Shown one piece after another: positions 11,399 through 23,320 of a stretch of 64,000 nt of DNA. The position numbers and the translations under genes are program-made. Within the stretch, counting starts at the first letter, position 1. Every line of letters starts with the position of its first letter. The stretch spans positions 434,001 to 498,000 of the forward strand of contig JAJOHG010000009.1 of NCBI GenBank assembly GCA_021029095.1, in the 5' to 3' direction. The stretch comes from Phellopilus nigrolimitatus. Its lineage: Eukaryota; Basidiomycota; Agaricomycetes; Hymenochaetales; Hymenochaetaceae. The notes under the pieces are model-generated. The model made no database searches. It was not told where the DNA came from and saw nothing but the letters and a program-made list of their open reading frames with translations.

Positions 11399-14056
11399 TC
11401 TCTGTATCTCCCTCTTCCTCTCGCGCTTTTCACGCTACGCCTCGTCAGCTTTAATCTGCTCTCGCCGCTACTATGGACTCTGCACTTTCCATATCTTAGC
11501 CTGGTCGTTGTTCGCATCTCCTTGCACGCTTACTATCCTCCACATACCACACGCATTGTTCATATCTGTATAATCTCTAATCTCCGCAGTTTACGAAGCG
11601 AGGGTCATATACCGCGCACACTAGTGTCGCCCCTCTGTACCATATTCCGCCACCTATCTTTTCCTGTCCAACACCTTGAATTATCGTGTATTAAATACCT
11701 TGTTCATTTCCTTGCCTGCTTATTCGTACCACTAATACTTTGTGTCTGCGTTTCATGCTTCCCCATGCCGAATAGCTGTAATTGCCCTCCTTCCCACCTC
11801 GATTCAATAGTAATGCGACCGATATTAGGATTTTTCGTGGTCAGATACACTGCGATCGGGTCAATTGCTGGAGCCAAGCATTCTACAATTCTGCAAGTGC
11901 AGGGGAGACTGTAACTATGCACTATTCGTTCCATACGAAAGAGTTAGGTAACTCCCTGAATGAAAGGGAAGAAGAGAAAATTGAACAGCCATTTAGAGGG
12001 CGTCGGCGAGTGGCGGAAAGTAGGGAACCGCGTCCCTTCGGCAGGGAGAGCGCATGCTGAAATTATACCCCACATATAATATACACCCACGGCGGAACTC
12101 GAGCCAGGGCATGGCGCCTGATAGCTGCGCACCTCAGTGCCGCGGGGCTCCGCGGGCGGTCGCAATTTCGCATACGTGTTCCGCAGAAATACGCAGAAAT
12201 ACACGGCAGGCGAACTCGGGCGGTAGCAGAAGAAGCCCAGCCGGCCGACAATCTAGAAAAAACGCCTCGAGCCGCGCTATCGATGGCGCCGCGAGGGGGC
12301 CGCGTAGCGCAGACAATAGGTTGTGCGCGAGCCGGCGATCGAAGTCGAAGCGACGGCGTCGGGGAAGATAACCTTGCCCGATCGTCGGGCCTCAGTGCTG
12401 AATTTGCTTCCGCTCGTGGACGACGGCTCCGAGGCGTCAGGCTGTTTGTTTTCCCGTCAAATGACGTTGATCTCTCAATCATGTCTAGCTTGTCGACTCC
12501 GAGTAGGTCTCGTCCAAAGCTGTACTGGTCGCGAAGGCACGGATACCCAATGTGAGGCCTGCGAGCGGAGATAAAGGTACATGTATACGTCTTCGAAAGG
12601 GGGGCATACATTCTGGCGACCAAAGCTGCACTACGTATTTCACTAGAAGTAGTTTTCGAGGGGGAAGTGCGGAGTCGACGTCGGGGAGCTGCATCGAGTC
12701 TTCTAGCTAGCGGGTAATATCCAATAGAGAGCACTAAGCCCATGATGCAGAAAACAGGCACTCATTGCGTGCAGTCTATTTCACACGCGAAGGGGAGTCA
12801 AAGAGGGACAACGAAGCGGAGATGAGCCGTAGCCCAGTCTTCAGGGTTGCAGAGCAGTCAATTGAGTGTGACGGCCGCACTTGGTCGCTTCATTCGAACC
12901 CGGCTCTGGGTTCGCAGTCTCCAGCCATCGGCGCGCGCCTGCTTCTAGTACCAAAAGCGCAGAAAATAAATTGAACTCTGAAAATAGGTGGACGCTGGCC
13001 TTCGAACGTCCCCAAGATGGTAACAATGCTCTTCAAAATGCGCTCTGCTTCGCTGGGTTCGATTCGCGCACATGGACGGTCGGCTTCTTTGCGGCCCTGC
13101 GGATTTCCGCCTTCTGACGATCCTTGACACATGCCGAGTCAGGCGGGCGTGCTCCCCATTCAATCCAGCTCAATCCAGCTCAACCGCCTTTGAGTCCTGA
13201 CGGTGGTGAACAGCACGGAGTACGCACAAGGGTGCGACATCATAAACACGCAGTACCCTCTGCTCCCGGGCCCCAAACTAAGAGTAGCCCGAACTAAGAG
13301 AACCAGGATGCAGAAGATGGCTATTTGAGCTCTGCGTTGATTTCGGCCGCGAAGTCGTCGTGAGATGAAAGCGGCTTCGAGCAATGGGCCCAGCAGACGG
13401 GAAGCCCGCGCGGAGCTAAGCAGGTGCGCCAGAGATGGATTCCTCAGGTCGTTGGCTTCGTGGCTTGCTTCTTAATTTCTGCGCCAGCACCGAGGGCCAT
13501 CCACACAACTTGGTGCTAATGGTGCCGGAAAGCGAGGAAGAGCAACTTGAGCCCCTCAAGGTCGTTAAGGTAGCTGTTTTGCACATTTATATAGTCACTA
13601 GGTTGCCTTACGGTACTCCATTATTATGTGTGTAACCCACAACATGAGGTCACCTTCTGCCAGCACTACTCTACGCACACTGAGCATCCATGAGCCCAGG
13701 AAGACAAAAACTTGATCGAAGTGCGGGGTAGCCAGGTAAACCGCCCTTCTCTGTCGTCCTGATTACAGTAATAAAACGTCCGCCAGTAGACCACCTTCAG
13801 TTCAGCATGGCCCATTATGTACATACTTGCGGCGACGTTTGACTCCGAAAAAAAGAAAGGCACCGAGAGAAAAAAAGGAGAAAAAAAAACTGCATCTGAG
13901 TTGCAAAATACACATGTAGATACCTGCACCTTCCGACACACGAATTCGAAACCGTTTCATAATGATACATCAACCACCCAGGCAGACTTCTGCGCCCGCA
14001 CCACACTCGCCCCCTCCCACGCCCGGCCGAGTCGAAGCTCACTTTGAGTCTGAGTT
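11399..14056. other. 2.65-kb intergenic region
   Basis: No gene recognised. An open frame on the minus strand (12761-12063) and several overlapping short frames are GC-rich but show no family motif. A perfect 7-bp-arm inverted repeat, cgaaccc ggctct gggttcg, sits at 12895-12914. A 10-bp sequence, caatccagct, is directly repeated at 13160-13179. The short frame 13435-13635 (MDSSGRWLRG...) ends at a plausible donor but cannot be joined to anything I recognise. Confidence 0.4.
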
Positions 14057-15886
14057 TCAATGGTGCCCGGCTCCACTGAAGTGGAACTGGAACGGTCCGC
14101 CATTGCTGCCGCCCTGTTGGAACTGGAATCCGCCGCCGGAGCCACCCTGGAAATACTGCATGAACGGGTGCGCGCCCTGCTGCTGAGCGTGCCCGCCGGC
14201 CTGCGCGGACGGGTCGTTCGGGTCGTCGCCGTTGTCAAAGCGCGTGCGGAGCTCTAGGGGGGCGGGTCAAAATGAATGAAAGGACGGGGAAGCTTTTTAG
14301 AGATGGGAAACTAACCGGGGTTGGACAGGACTTCGTATGCCTCGTTCACCGCGGCCATCTTGTCCTCGCTCCCACCTTTATCGGGGTGCGCACTCTTCGC
14401 CGCGCGTCGACTAGTTAGAAGCAGATCAGCACGACAGATTCGGGGAACGGGGAAGTCATGCGCACTAAGCCTTCTTGATAGTCCGTTCGTCTGCGTCACG
14501 CGCGACACCCAACACCTTGTAGTAGTCCTTCTTCCGCGATTGCTTCAGGAGGCGTTGCGCTTTCTGTAAACGCTGCACGACCTGAATTTTTCATAAGCAC
14601 TAAATTGTGAAGGAGAAAAAAAGTTGAATAAAACTCACATCTTGGTTCGATCGTCCACTCGCCTCGAAAGCCTTCTCTAACACTCGTACGGCCTCCTCCC
14701 ACTGCTCCTTGGCGAGCGCGGCTTCGCCGCGGCCCACAAGCCCGTCTACGTCGTCGCCATTGCCCTCAAACCGTAACAGCTCGTCACACCACCATTCCGC
14801 GCGCTTTGGTAAATCAATCTTTACGTACGCCTGACACAGCGCGCGGACGACGTCCTTCCTGCGCTCACTCCTCTTTATCGACGAGACCGAAGCAGGGACC
14901 TCTACCTGCACGAGCTCGGTCTCAAACTGCGAGGCAAATGCGTTCCCGAGCGCGCTCTCCTTGCTCGATGTGCCGAAAAGATGCGCGACCACCCCGCGCC
15001 AGTCGCCCGTCTCGCGCAGCGCGTTAAGCTTCGCGAATGCCTTATCGAACTTCTTTAACTTCCTGTGTAGCGCTGCACACGGCTTCGAGTCCGGATCGAA
15101 GTGGAGGCACTGCTTGAGCGTCGTCTGCGCCTGCGAGGATGGCGGGAGGAGGAAGTACGAGAACTGTGCGATCTTCAGGAAGAGCGATGTCGACGGCGAG
15201 GTGAGGTGCGTGAGCCGTATCAGGTCTCCGACGGTCTGTTCGACGTCCCCGGAATCCAGCGCACACTCCGCACGCAGCTCCCGGAGCTCGGTGGAATGCG
15301 TCGCAACCTTAAGCGCCTCTGTCGCTGCCTCAACGCACACCTGGTGCAGGCCCGCCTTCTGGCTCTGCGCGGCCTTTTTTCCCGCGACCTCGCCCTCCGA
15401 AACCTCGAACAGAAGATCGCCGGCGGCAGCGTCGCCCTTGACGCGGGCGGAGTAGCGCATGAGCGCATCTCGGGCGGCGGGCCAAGCGCCCTCCTTCGCA
15501 TAGATCCGGCCCTTCATGAGCAGCGCCTTGTCGAAGTTGCTCGATGTGAGGTCGAGCACGGAGTCGAAGTCTGCGAGAGCGTGCTGGTGCCGACTGAGCG
15601 AATAGTACGCGGTTGCGCGTTTGTAGTAGAGAATGTAGTCCGACGGCGCTTGTTCTGCAATTCTTTTAGGAGGGAAATAGATTCAAATGAAAGGCCTGAA
15701 CATACCTAAGGCCTCTGAATATGCCCGAATCGCATCATTGAATTTGCCAGTCGTCAAGAACGTGTTCGCCTGGTTTATGAGCGGTTGCAACTCAGGCTGG
15801 TCTACAGTCGATCCCGAGCTCGATTGAGCACTTCCTACGATCGATAGAATAAGGACAGTCAAACAAGACGGCAGAAACATAATCAT
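14057..15886 (-). CDS. ER-lumenal TPR co-chaperone with J domain (DNAJC3/P58IPK-like)
   Basis: Five exons (15886-15706, 15654-14639, 14581-14466, 14410-14316, 14253-14057) join in phase to 534 residues. The N-terminus is a signal peptide (MIMFLPSCLTVLILSIVGSA). It is followed by repeated TPR helices (INQANTFLTTGKFNDAIRAY, then SDYILYYKRATAYYSLSRHQ and later copies to about residue 395). A J domain follows near residues 415-480 (KKDYYKVLGVARDADERTIK) with its HPD motif intact in SAHPDKGG, formed across an intron. The C-terminus is a Gly/Gln/Phe-rich tail with no KDEL. Animal homologues bind unfolded clients in the ER and hand them to BiP. Partial copies of this gene lie at 18430-18720 and 20866-21035. 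Confidence 0.92.
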
Positions 15887-16669
15887 GTTGAAGGTCCAAG
15901 AACAAGATAGTCAATAAAGCATTCACGTCCGTTATACCGCGAAGTGACACGTATGCAGCACGCTGTTCCACACGTCTTATGCCACTATAGGAAGTTCCAA
16001 CTTAAAATGGACCTTCCAAGACACTTCCAGCACGAGAATGAAACGAGCGTCTTGTCCTCGTCGCCGTCGTTGATGGAGTCGTGAACGATGGCCGCACGTT
16101 CGAATTCGAATAGTCGTGGGTCACGTGACCAACATATTTCTCTGAATAGAGCCTTGGATTTGCATTATCCGCCGAATCGCGATTCCAGCTATAGAAACAC
16201 GAAATTGCGGCGGTTTCCATCCTCAAAATTTGGACAGCAGAGCTTCATCGAGGGTTGGTATTGTAGTTGTACTTCAACCACATCGTTTACAGGGAAGTCT
16301 TGGAACAGCGCAGTTGAAATACAGATCTCGAGTGGACTTTCTCTGCTTACGTTCAGTCCGTACATGATCACGGTCAAGGACCTGAAAGCGAGGGAAAAAT
16401 GGTGAACAGCCGGTCTTACAGACTCTCCAATTGAAGTGCATAGTTTTTCAGGCGCCACACGTGTCCTTTGCATCCTGCCACTCGTCATCAACTTGATGGT
16501 CCTGATTCCAGACAGCTTTGCTTCTTTTCCCCTGCAAACTTAGCATCGAAGCCACCTACAACGGACAAATAACCGCTGTGATTGCTAGTCACGAACGCTA
16601 GCGCAAACTGTGTAATGCATACAAAAATGCGTGCTCTGTCGCGTACGGTGGTCATAAACTCATTCGGCA
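15887..16669. other. Divergent intergenic region between DNAJC3-like and F-box genes
   Basis: This region holds the DNAJC3-like promoter (about 15887-16110, repeated at 18504-18720) and the F-box gene upstream region (about 16410-16669, repeated before 21647). A conserved block cgcaaactgtgtaatgcat followed by acaaaaatgcgtgctctg is shared by both complete F-box genes and probably contains their core promoter. Confidence 0.5.
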
Positions 16670-18345
16670 ATGCCTTTCAATGCCCCCAAGGTTCCAGAAG
16701 ACATCTGGTCCGAAATTGCGTTGTTCTCCGGCTTGAAGGAAGTTCTGGCCCTCGAGGCTGTGTGTGTTTCCAATATATTTTTCATGACCGAACGGCGAGT
16801 AAATGTATCTCTTGTTTCAGACATGCAAGTCTTTTCACAACGTTGTCTCCAATAAAGCCGTCTGGCTGAAGCAACTCCGTGCATTGGACCAAGACCATGC
16901 ACCCGATTTACCCCGACACATCTCTGTCGACGAGCTCGACTGGCTCCAAGTGCGCACCCTCGTCGTGCGCGCATATCGGCGACAACTCAACTGTACCGGC
17001 CCTGCCCCTCTGCGACCGACACGCGAGATTACAGTACCCATTGGGTCTGCGAACTTGGATGGCGCGCTCGGAGAACCGTATGGCTTCCGCACGGATGTGC
17101 AGCTGCTTCCTGGGAGGGCGCTCCTCCTCGTCCTCTGGTCTGAGGGGTACTTGCAGTGCTGGGACGTTCCGGGCGGTAAGTGTCTCTGGACATACCCGGA
17201 TCCTGCGTCATCCGGCGGGCATGAACAGAGAGTGCGCGGCTTCTGTTATGACATACAGGAAGACAATATTATACATATTCTCACGGTAAGCCAATCTCGG
17301 AACGTTATTAGCCACAAAAGGTAAGAAAAGTAGCGTCTCCGGAACCATGTTGTACTGATACTTTAACGCTACTCAGAAACTTCGAAATATTGAAATTTTC
17401 ACCCGAAACAAAGAAGCCCGAACCGCTCTACAAGTACCCAGAAAAACAACCAATTACCTGGTCCGGACTGGCAAAATCTGTAAAATTAAGTGGCAACATA
17501 TCCGCAGTCGTTACGGAAGACAATCTTTTCCTGACATTCTGGAAGGAGCACCGCTCGGTCGTGATCACCCAAGTGCGTATCTCATCTTATGAAAGCATGT
17601 AAGAAAGTTTTGACCAATGCTTCTGTGGCAGAGCATCATCGACGCCGTAGACGTGACAGGGAATTATCTCATTTGCATGGTCAATGAGGCCGGGCTGAAT
17701 TCAGTCTTGGCCATTCTGCTATCATCCGTACGCAATGCATTGCCTAATGATAACACAACGTCGGCTCTCGTTCTAAAAGACCTTCCGTGTACCAAGTTCA
17801 CCTTCCCATCTCAGCCGGACTGGTTTAGCTACTCTGCAGAGATATCTAGTTGTGACTTCCACTGGAAGTCCGAAGCAGAAAGAGAATTAAAAGGCATCAC
17901 TATCACTGTTTCACGGGAAATAACTGACAGAGCAACCCATCACGACTTCTCGGTGGTGGACTCTTTCCTCTTAAAGACTGCTGCAGATACAGCCAGCACA
18001 TCGAAGTTCGAGGGTCTGCTTCCAAATGATGGCTTTCCGTGTCTCACGCACATCGGGGATTCACAATTTATAGCCTTAGACCCGCAGCCTAACCAGTATT
18101 GCAGGTACAGCAGCGTGAATCGATCCTCGCAGGCCGGCTTTACAGTGTCCGGGTACATTGCAATTCGTTATCCCGATACTTCAAATTTCTTGTGGATGCT
18201 TGCTACCATCTCTTGCGGGAAAGAAGCGGCGTTGCGCAAGCTCGAACTGCCGCACGTAGAGAGTGTGGGTATAGAGTTTTACAGCGGTACAGTCTTCTTC
18301 CCGTCAATGGACGCAAAATCTGTCGTCATCCAGTATTTCGACTAA
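16670..18345 (+). CDS. F-box protein, paralogue copy 2
   Basis: Four exons (16670-16759, 16821-17320, 17377-17572, 17632-18345) join in phase to 499 residues; the first donor could lie 3 nt later. The N-terminal 45 residues form an F-box (VPEDIWSEIALFSGLKEVLA, then TCKSFHNVVSNKAVWLKQL), interrupted by the first intron. The remainder (LPRHISVDELDWLQVRTLVV, QLLPGRALLLVLWSEGYLQC, DIQEDNIIHILTVS, SYDVTGNYLICMVNEAG-type region) has no named fold, though strand-rich repeats suggest a beta-propeller-like substrate-binding part. F-box proteins bring targets to SCF ubiquitin ligases through Skp1; the target is unknown. It forms a direct repeat with copy 3 at 21647, about 5 kb away. Confidence 0.8.
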
Positions 18346-18429
18346 GACTTTGTATCTTAACTGAAGGTCTATTTCGGTAGGTAGATAACGAACAGTCTGT
18401 CACAGAGTAATATTATATGTGGAGATACT

Positions 18430-18720
18430 GGTCCCGACTGAGCACTTCCTAGTGCGATCTATAGAATAAGGAAAGTCTAGCAAGACAGCAGAAACACGAT
18501 CATGTTGTAGGTCCAAAAACAAGTTAGTCAATTAAGCATTCGCGTCAGTCATGCCGTGAAGTGACACGTATGCGGCACAACATGTCCTGTGCTGCTATCG
18601 GAAGATAGCGATACCTTCCACGATACGTCCAGCAGCGAAATGAAACGGGTATGTAGTCGTCGTCGCCGCCGACTGGGTCGGGGACGGAGTCGTTACGTTG
18701 AATCACGAATATAATCCTTG
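18430..18720 (-). pseudogene. DNAJC3-like 5'-end and promoter fragment
   Basis: This fragment matches about 15825-16090 in the same orientation (shared blocks: gaagtgacacgtatgc, agcattc, gcacttcct, tagaataagga). The start codon copy is at 18503 on the minus strand. It reads through seven more codons of a degenerate signal peptide and then hits TAG at 18479-18477. Only the first coding exon and its promoter were copied or kept. The match to the original promoter continues to about 18690. Confidence 0.8.
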
Positions 18721-18769
18721 TATTTCGTGTCACTTGATTAAATATCTTGAGTGGAAAGCGTACGTGTAT

Positions 18770-20850
18770 CTCGAAGTCTCGTTGTCCTTCTGCCACAGCA
18801 TGCAAGCATGAAAGGCTGCGACGACTGAGGCAATAGCCACAAAACAAACGATAGATTAGCCGTTGAGGCCCACAGCCCCTAAACGATTGTAACAAAGGCT
18901 TTCGGTGGTGGAAAGAGCCTCGGACAGTAGAATTAGCAAATGGACATCGGTGCAGGTCGCGCGAAGCCGACGAAAGCACACCGGAGTAGGCGCCGTCAGC
19001 GGCCTGCCCTCGGCTCCACTGCGCCCTCGACGTCCGCGTCGTCCGTCGGGGGCATGACCACCCCGCTCGACAGGAACTTTGCCAAGACCGGGTCTTCCGC
19101 CGCTTGGCTGCCCCTACGATAGCAGGATAGAGAAATCAGCGACGGTATACAGAAAATATGCGTTGGTAGCACGGTTGAACGCACGTCAGGGCACGCACGA
19201 CGTCCCGCAGGACAGACCCGCTCGGGAGGCTGATCTTCTCGACGCCCGGCGTGAGCGCGTCTGCACGAGTCGGACCGACGTTGAGCAGCAGTACGGGCTT
19301 CCCGAGCTCGAGCGCGTGTTTCAGCAGTCTTTTTCAAGCAGATGATGGTCCGAGTCAGAGGAAGAAAAACAAAAGAGGAGGCGGTAAAGGAGGCGACTGT
19401 ACCTGAAGGCTGAGTACGTCGCGAGCGTCGTCCCCACGATGAATAGCCGGTCAGCCAGCTCTATGTCCTGGTATCTTTTTTTCGCCAGATACAAGGCCAT
19501 CAGCGACACCGTCGCATCGCAAGAAATTCAATTTCACGCACGAGCGGTCTTTAACCTCCCTGCTTATCGACTCGCCGAAAAAGATCAGGTGCGGCTTGTG
19601 CTAAGGGTCCACACAAGTTCAGTTATCCGGGAATGCACGACAGCTTGGGGGACGCACTATGTTGGTGCGCCTGTGCTCGCGGAGACACGCTGGGCAGTCG
19701 GGGACCACGAAGTCGTCGTACGACGCGCCTTCTTCGAGTTGGACCTACACGTCCGCGTCAGATCACAGCGCGAAAAAACAAACGCAGTGCGGGCCGCTTA
19801 CGTCGCCGTCGGGGTTAGTACGCAGCTTCCGCCCAGTGCGCGCCAGCTCATCTGCGAACGCGGACCACCGTGGGTTGGCGTGCGCGAGCCAGTCCTGGAA
19901 TACGTTGCGCGTGACTACGTGCCCATTCTTGCAGCTGACTTTCTGTGGATGCCGTGCTGAAGTGTCAGCATTCTTGAAGGCGGCCCGTAAGGGATATATG
20001 TGTATGCTTACGTGTAAAGTCCCATGCAACTCTAATATTCGAGAGGCGGTCTTCGATGGTGTCCATATGGATGATACGGCCTTATTGTGCAGACCATCGA
20101 CGTTCTGGGTGATTAGACGAGAGATGTGCGATGTGTGCTGCAGCGCGGCGATCGCAAAGTGCGTCGTGTTTGGCAGCGCGTCTCGCACAGACGGGTAGCC
20201 CAGAAACGACCGCAGCCTGCCGCAAAGTGAAGTTTCGAGTCATGCAGAGCGTAAGACTAACGCACCAGTACCGTTGTCTGAACGAACTGCCTTCGTCTGT
20301 CTCTTGCACGACTTCATGATACTACCGTGCACCCACACTGCCATGAGCACCCGCACGAAGGGACACACATACTCGGAAGACTAACAAGAATAGGCCTGGG
20401 ATGCATCAGAGACATCAACCAAAGCATTCCTGCGACAAAGAAAAAAGAGCACGCACTTGTAGTTCGGGTTCATGTACCGGCCGTTCGCCCCTCTGTACGC
20501 GCGGATGCCGGAGTCGACGCTGACGCCCGCGCCCGTGAGCACGGCGGCATTCCCGGGGGAGAGAAAGGCAGATATGCGCTCGACCGCTTCTGTCTTTGAT
20601 ATGGGCGGCGCTGTCGCCGTCGGCGCGAGCAGAGACGTCGGGATGGTCGGGACAGAGATGCGCATTGGCGCGTCTGAGTCAGCGGTCCAGCCCTATTCGA
20701 ACCACGACGCTCTCGCTCGACCGATTCTTATCCTTAGGGAGTTTGAAACTGGACACAAACTATTCATCGCTTCATCAAGAGAACGTTCACAGTGGACGAG
20801 GAGAAGCTGGTAAGGGTGCTCTGGGTGAATATTCAGTTTGTTCTAGACTA
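18770..20850. repeat. Right arm of the inverted sirtuin duplication
   Basis: This is the reverse complement of the sequence from base 1 to about 2060. The left edge is near 18770, where homology to the flank around 2040-2060 fades (gcttgcatgctgtggcagaagga on the minus strand against catgcatgctccggtagaagga). The right edge is near 20850, directly before the DNAJC3-like fragment. This arm carries the intact sirtuin gene. Confidence 0.83.
18996..20665 (-). CDS. NAD-dependent deacylase, SIRT4-like class II sirtuin, intact copy
   Basis: Nine exons (20665-20453, 20321-20266, 20216-20012, 19942-19802, 19744-19658, 19600-19542, 19474-19403, 19328-19185, 19113-18996) join in phase to 364 residues. 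Motifs in order: GAGVSVDSGIRAYRG (NAD binding, about residue 45), FLGYPSVRDALPNTTH, ITQNVDGLH, catalytic histidine in ELHGTLH, zinc-site remnants VSCKNGH and DCPACL, HLIFFGES, and GTTLATYSAF with LLNVGPTRAD. The Trp codon and the splice acceptor that are mutated in copy 1 are normal here. SIRT4-type enzymes remove acyl groups from, or ADP-ribosylate, mitochondrial proteins. No clear presequence is visible, so location is uncertain. One of the usual four zinc cysteines appears replaced (CKNGH). Confidence 0.88.
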
Positions 20851-20865
20851 AGGAGCACCCCTTGC

Positions 20866-21035
20866 GCACAAGATGGAGTGCCGTCTGAGGATGCTTGGAG
20901 AAACTATGAGAGTTGCGCGAGCTTCAGGAAAAGCGGCGCCGACGGTGAAATGAGGTGTATGACTGGATCAGGTCCCCGACGGCGGTATGCTCGACGTCCC
21001 CGAAATCCTGCGCACACTCAGCACGCAGGTGGAAT
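20866..21035 (-). pseudogene. DNAJC3-like internal (TPR) fragment
   Basis: This fragment matches about 15107-15303, within exon 2 of the DNAJC3-like gene, in the same orientation. Shared blocks include gaggatg, cttcaggaa(a/g)agcg, tcaggt(c/t)cccgacgg and gaatgcgtc. Small insertions and deletions break the reading frame. It lies between the end of the inverted sirtuin arm and F-box copy 3. With the 5' fragment at 18430-18720 it marks a duplicated DNAJC3-like locus split by the sirtuin block. Confidence 0.75.
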
Positions 21036-21646
21036 GCGTCTTTTCAATCATTACATGCAAAAATGCCCAAAAAACAATTTCGTTGCGGCACAAGAATGTT
21101 ATCTCATCTTGCTCAGTGGAGAACAGGATTATTGCATGGAGCGCCTCAAGAAAAGATGCAGTTAGCAATGACATCTTCGTCCGTGGGGAGCAACCATTCC
21201 TTGTCATATTTTCTTCAAGACTCTAGAAGTGAGGACGAGAATCACTCTACCGGTCCTGCAGCCTCTCCGACTGGAGTATGCTTGGCTCCATGCGTTTCTT
21301 TGCATCCTGTAGCGGAGACAGTCCCAACCGATGCCGGCCGCCACTCTTTACAAGGCTTTCCTAATGGTCCCGAGTCCCGACAGGTTTTCAGTGTGCAGAT
21401 TTTTCCGGTTTTTCTTTTGCATTCTGTAGCGGGGAATCCCCTGCCAGCCGCACGCTCGTAGTGAGCCTACCATAATGGTCCCGATTCTCGACAAATTTGC
21501 TTTTTTCACCGCGCAAACTTGGGTTTGTAACCATTACCACGGACGAGTAACCATTGCTATAGCTGGTTACGAGTCTGGCGCAAACTGTGTAATGCATACA
21601 AAAATGCGTGCTCTGTCGCGTACGGTGGTCATAAACTCATTCGGCA
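21036..21646. other. Upstream region of F-box copy 3 with an internal repeat
   Basis: From about 21240 it aligns to the upstream region of copy 2 (16410-16669) but contains the segment around gcatcctgtagcgg / aatggtcccga twice (21302-21395 and 21419-21490). This is a small tandem duplication of promoter-proximal DNA. 21036-21235 matches nothing else in the window. Confidence 0.55.
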
Positions 21647-23320
21647 ATGCCTTTCAACGCCCCCAAGGTTCCAGAAGACATCTGGTCCGAAATCGCGTTG
21701 TTCTCCGGCTTGAAGGAAGTTCTGGCTCTCGAGGCTGTGTGTGTTTCCAATATATTTTTCATGACCGAACGGCGAGTAAATGTATCTCTTGTTGCAGACT
21801 TGCAAATTTCTTCACAACGTTGTCTCCAATAAAGCCCTCTGGCTGAAGCAACTCCGTGCATTGGACCAAGACCATGCACCCGATTTACCCCGACACATCT
21901 CTGTCGACGAGCTCGACTGGCTCCAAGTGCGCACCCTCGTCGTGCGCGCATATCGGCGACGACTCAACTGCACCGGCCCTGCCCCGCTGCAACCGACGCG
22001 CGAGATCACAGTTCGAATAGGTTCTGCGAAGCTGAATAAGGCACTCGGAGAACCGCATGGCTTCTGGACGGCTATGGAGCTGCTTCCTGGGGGCAGGCTC
22101 CTCGTCCTCTGGATTGATGATTACTTGCTGTGCTGGGACGTGCCAAACCGTAACTGTATTTGGATGTACCCGGATCCTGCGTCATCCGACAAGCATGACC
22201 TGAGAGTGCGCGGCTTCTGTTATGAAATGCAGGCAGATAATGTTGTGCATATTGTCACAAAGACTGAATCTCTGAACGTCGGAAGGTAAGAAAAACAGTG
22301 TCTGCTGAACATGTAAAACGCCATGTCGTACTGATACTTTGCTACTACTCAGCTCCTTTGAAATATTCCGAATTTCAGCGGAAACAAAGGAACCCAACTT
22401 GCTCTACAAGTACCCGGAACAGTACCCACATGTCTCGCTCGAGACGAGGTGTATGAAATTACATGGCGGCATATCAGCAATCTGTACGAGATACAATCTA
22501 TTCGTGACGTTCTGGAAGGAACGCCGCACGGTCGAGATAGAGGTGTGTATCTTCTCCTATGGAAACGCGTGGAATAAAACTGACGGATACTTCTGTGCAG
22601 AGCATCTTCAAGGCCATAGACATGGTAGGCGGCTATCTCATTTGCATGATCAGTGAGCCCGGGGTAGAATCAGTCGTGGCCATTCTGCTGTCATCCATAC
22701 GCAAGGCCTTGCCTAATGACAGCACAGCTTCGGCCCTCGTCCTAGAAGACCTTCCGTATACCAAGTGCCCCTTGCCATTTCAGCGGGACTGGGTTGACTT
22801 CTCTGCGGAAATATCTACTTGTGACTTCCACTGGAAGTCCGAAGCAGGAAGAAAATCAAAGGGCATCACTATCACTGTGGTGCGGTATCTGAAGAGCAGA
22901 ACCCACGGCGATTTTTTTTCAGTGGTGGACTCTTTCCTCTTGGAGACTGCTCCAGGTACAGCTAGCATGTCTAGGTCCAGGTTTCTGCTTCAAAATGACA
23001 GCCTTCCACGCCTCACGCACGTCGGCGATCCACAGTTTATAGTATTAGACCCGCAGCTTGGCAACTACAGGTGTCGCCCCGTAAAACGACTGTCGCAGGC
23101 CGGCTCGGCAGTGGCCGAGTACATTGGACTTCGAAATCCCGGTACTCCCGATACTTCAAGGTTCTTGTGGATGCTCGCTACCATCTCTTGTGGGAAGGAA
23201 GTGGTGTTGCGCAAGCTCGGACTGCCTCTCGTAAAGAGTGTGGGTATGGAGTTTTACAGTGGTGCAGTCTACTTTTTGACAATGGACACAAAATCTGTCG
23301 TCATCCAGTATTTCGACTAA
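21647..23320 (+). CDS. F-box protein, paralogue copy 3
   Basis: Four exons (21647-21736, 21798-22285, 22353-22542, 22601-23320) join in phase to 495 residues. Exon 1 is identical in protein sequence to that of copy 2 (PEDIWSEIALFSGLKEVLAL). The C-terminal two thirds have diverged: EPHGFWTAMELLPGGRLLVL replaces EPYGFRTDVQLLPGRALLLV, and DMVGGYLICMISEPGVESVV replaces DVTGNYLICMVNEAGLNSVL. There is no frameshift or stop. Conservation is highest over the promoter, F-box exon and start of exon 2, and drops sharply after about residue 105. That pattern suggests gene conversion of the 5' part or relaxed or diversifying selection on the substrate-binding part. Confidence 0.8.

Noticed and set aside
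12063..12761. 232-codon minus-strand open frame in the 11.4-14.0 kb gap
   Set aside because: Composition is GC-rich on both strands, and overlapping frames exist on the opposite strand. There is no domain, no convincing start context and no splice partners.
12890..13080. Possible tRNA T-arms (gggttcgattcg, gggttcgaatga)
   Set aside because: The bases around the loops do not form the 5-bp T stem, and no acceptor or anticodon arms could be built. One is simply part of the cgaaccc/gggttcg inverted repeat.
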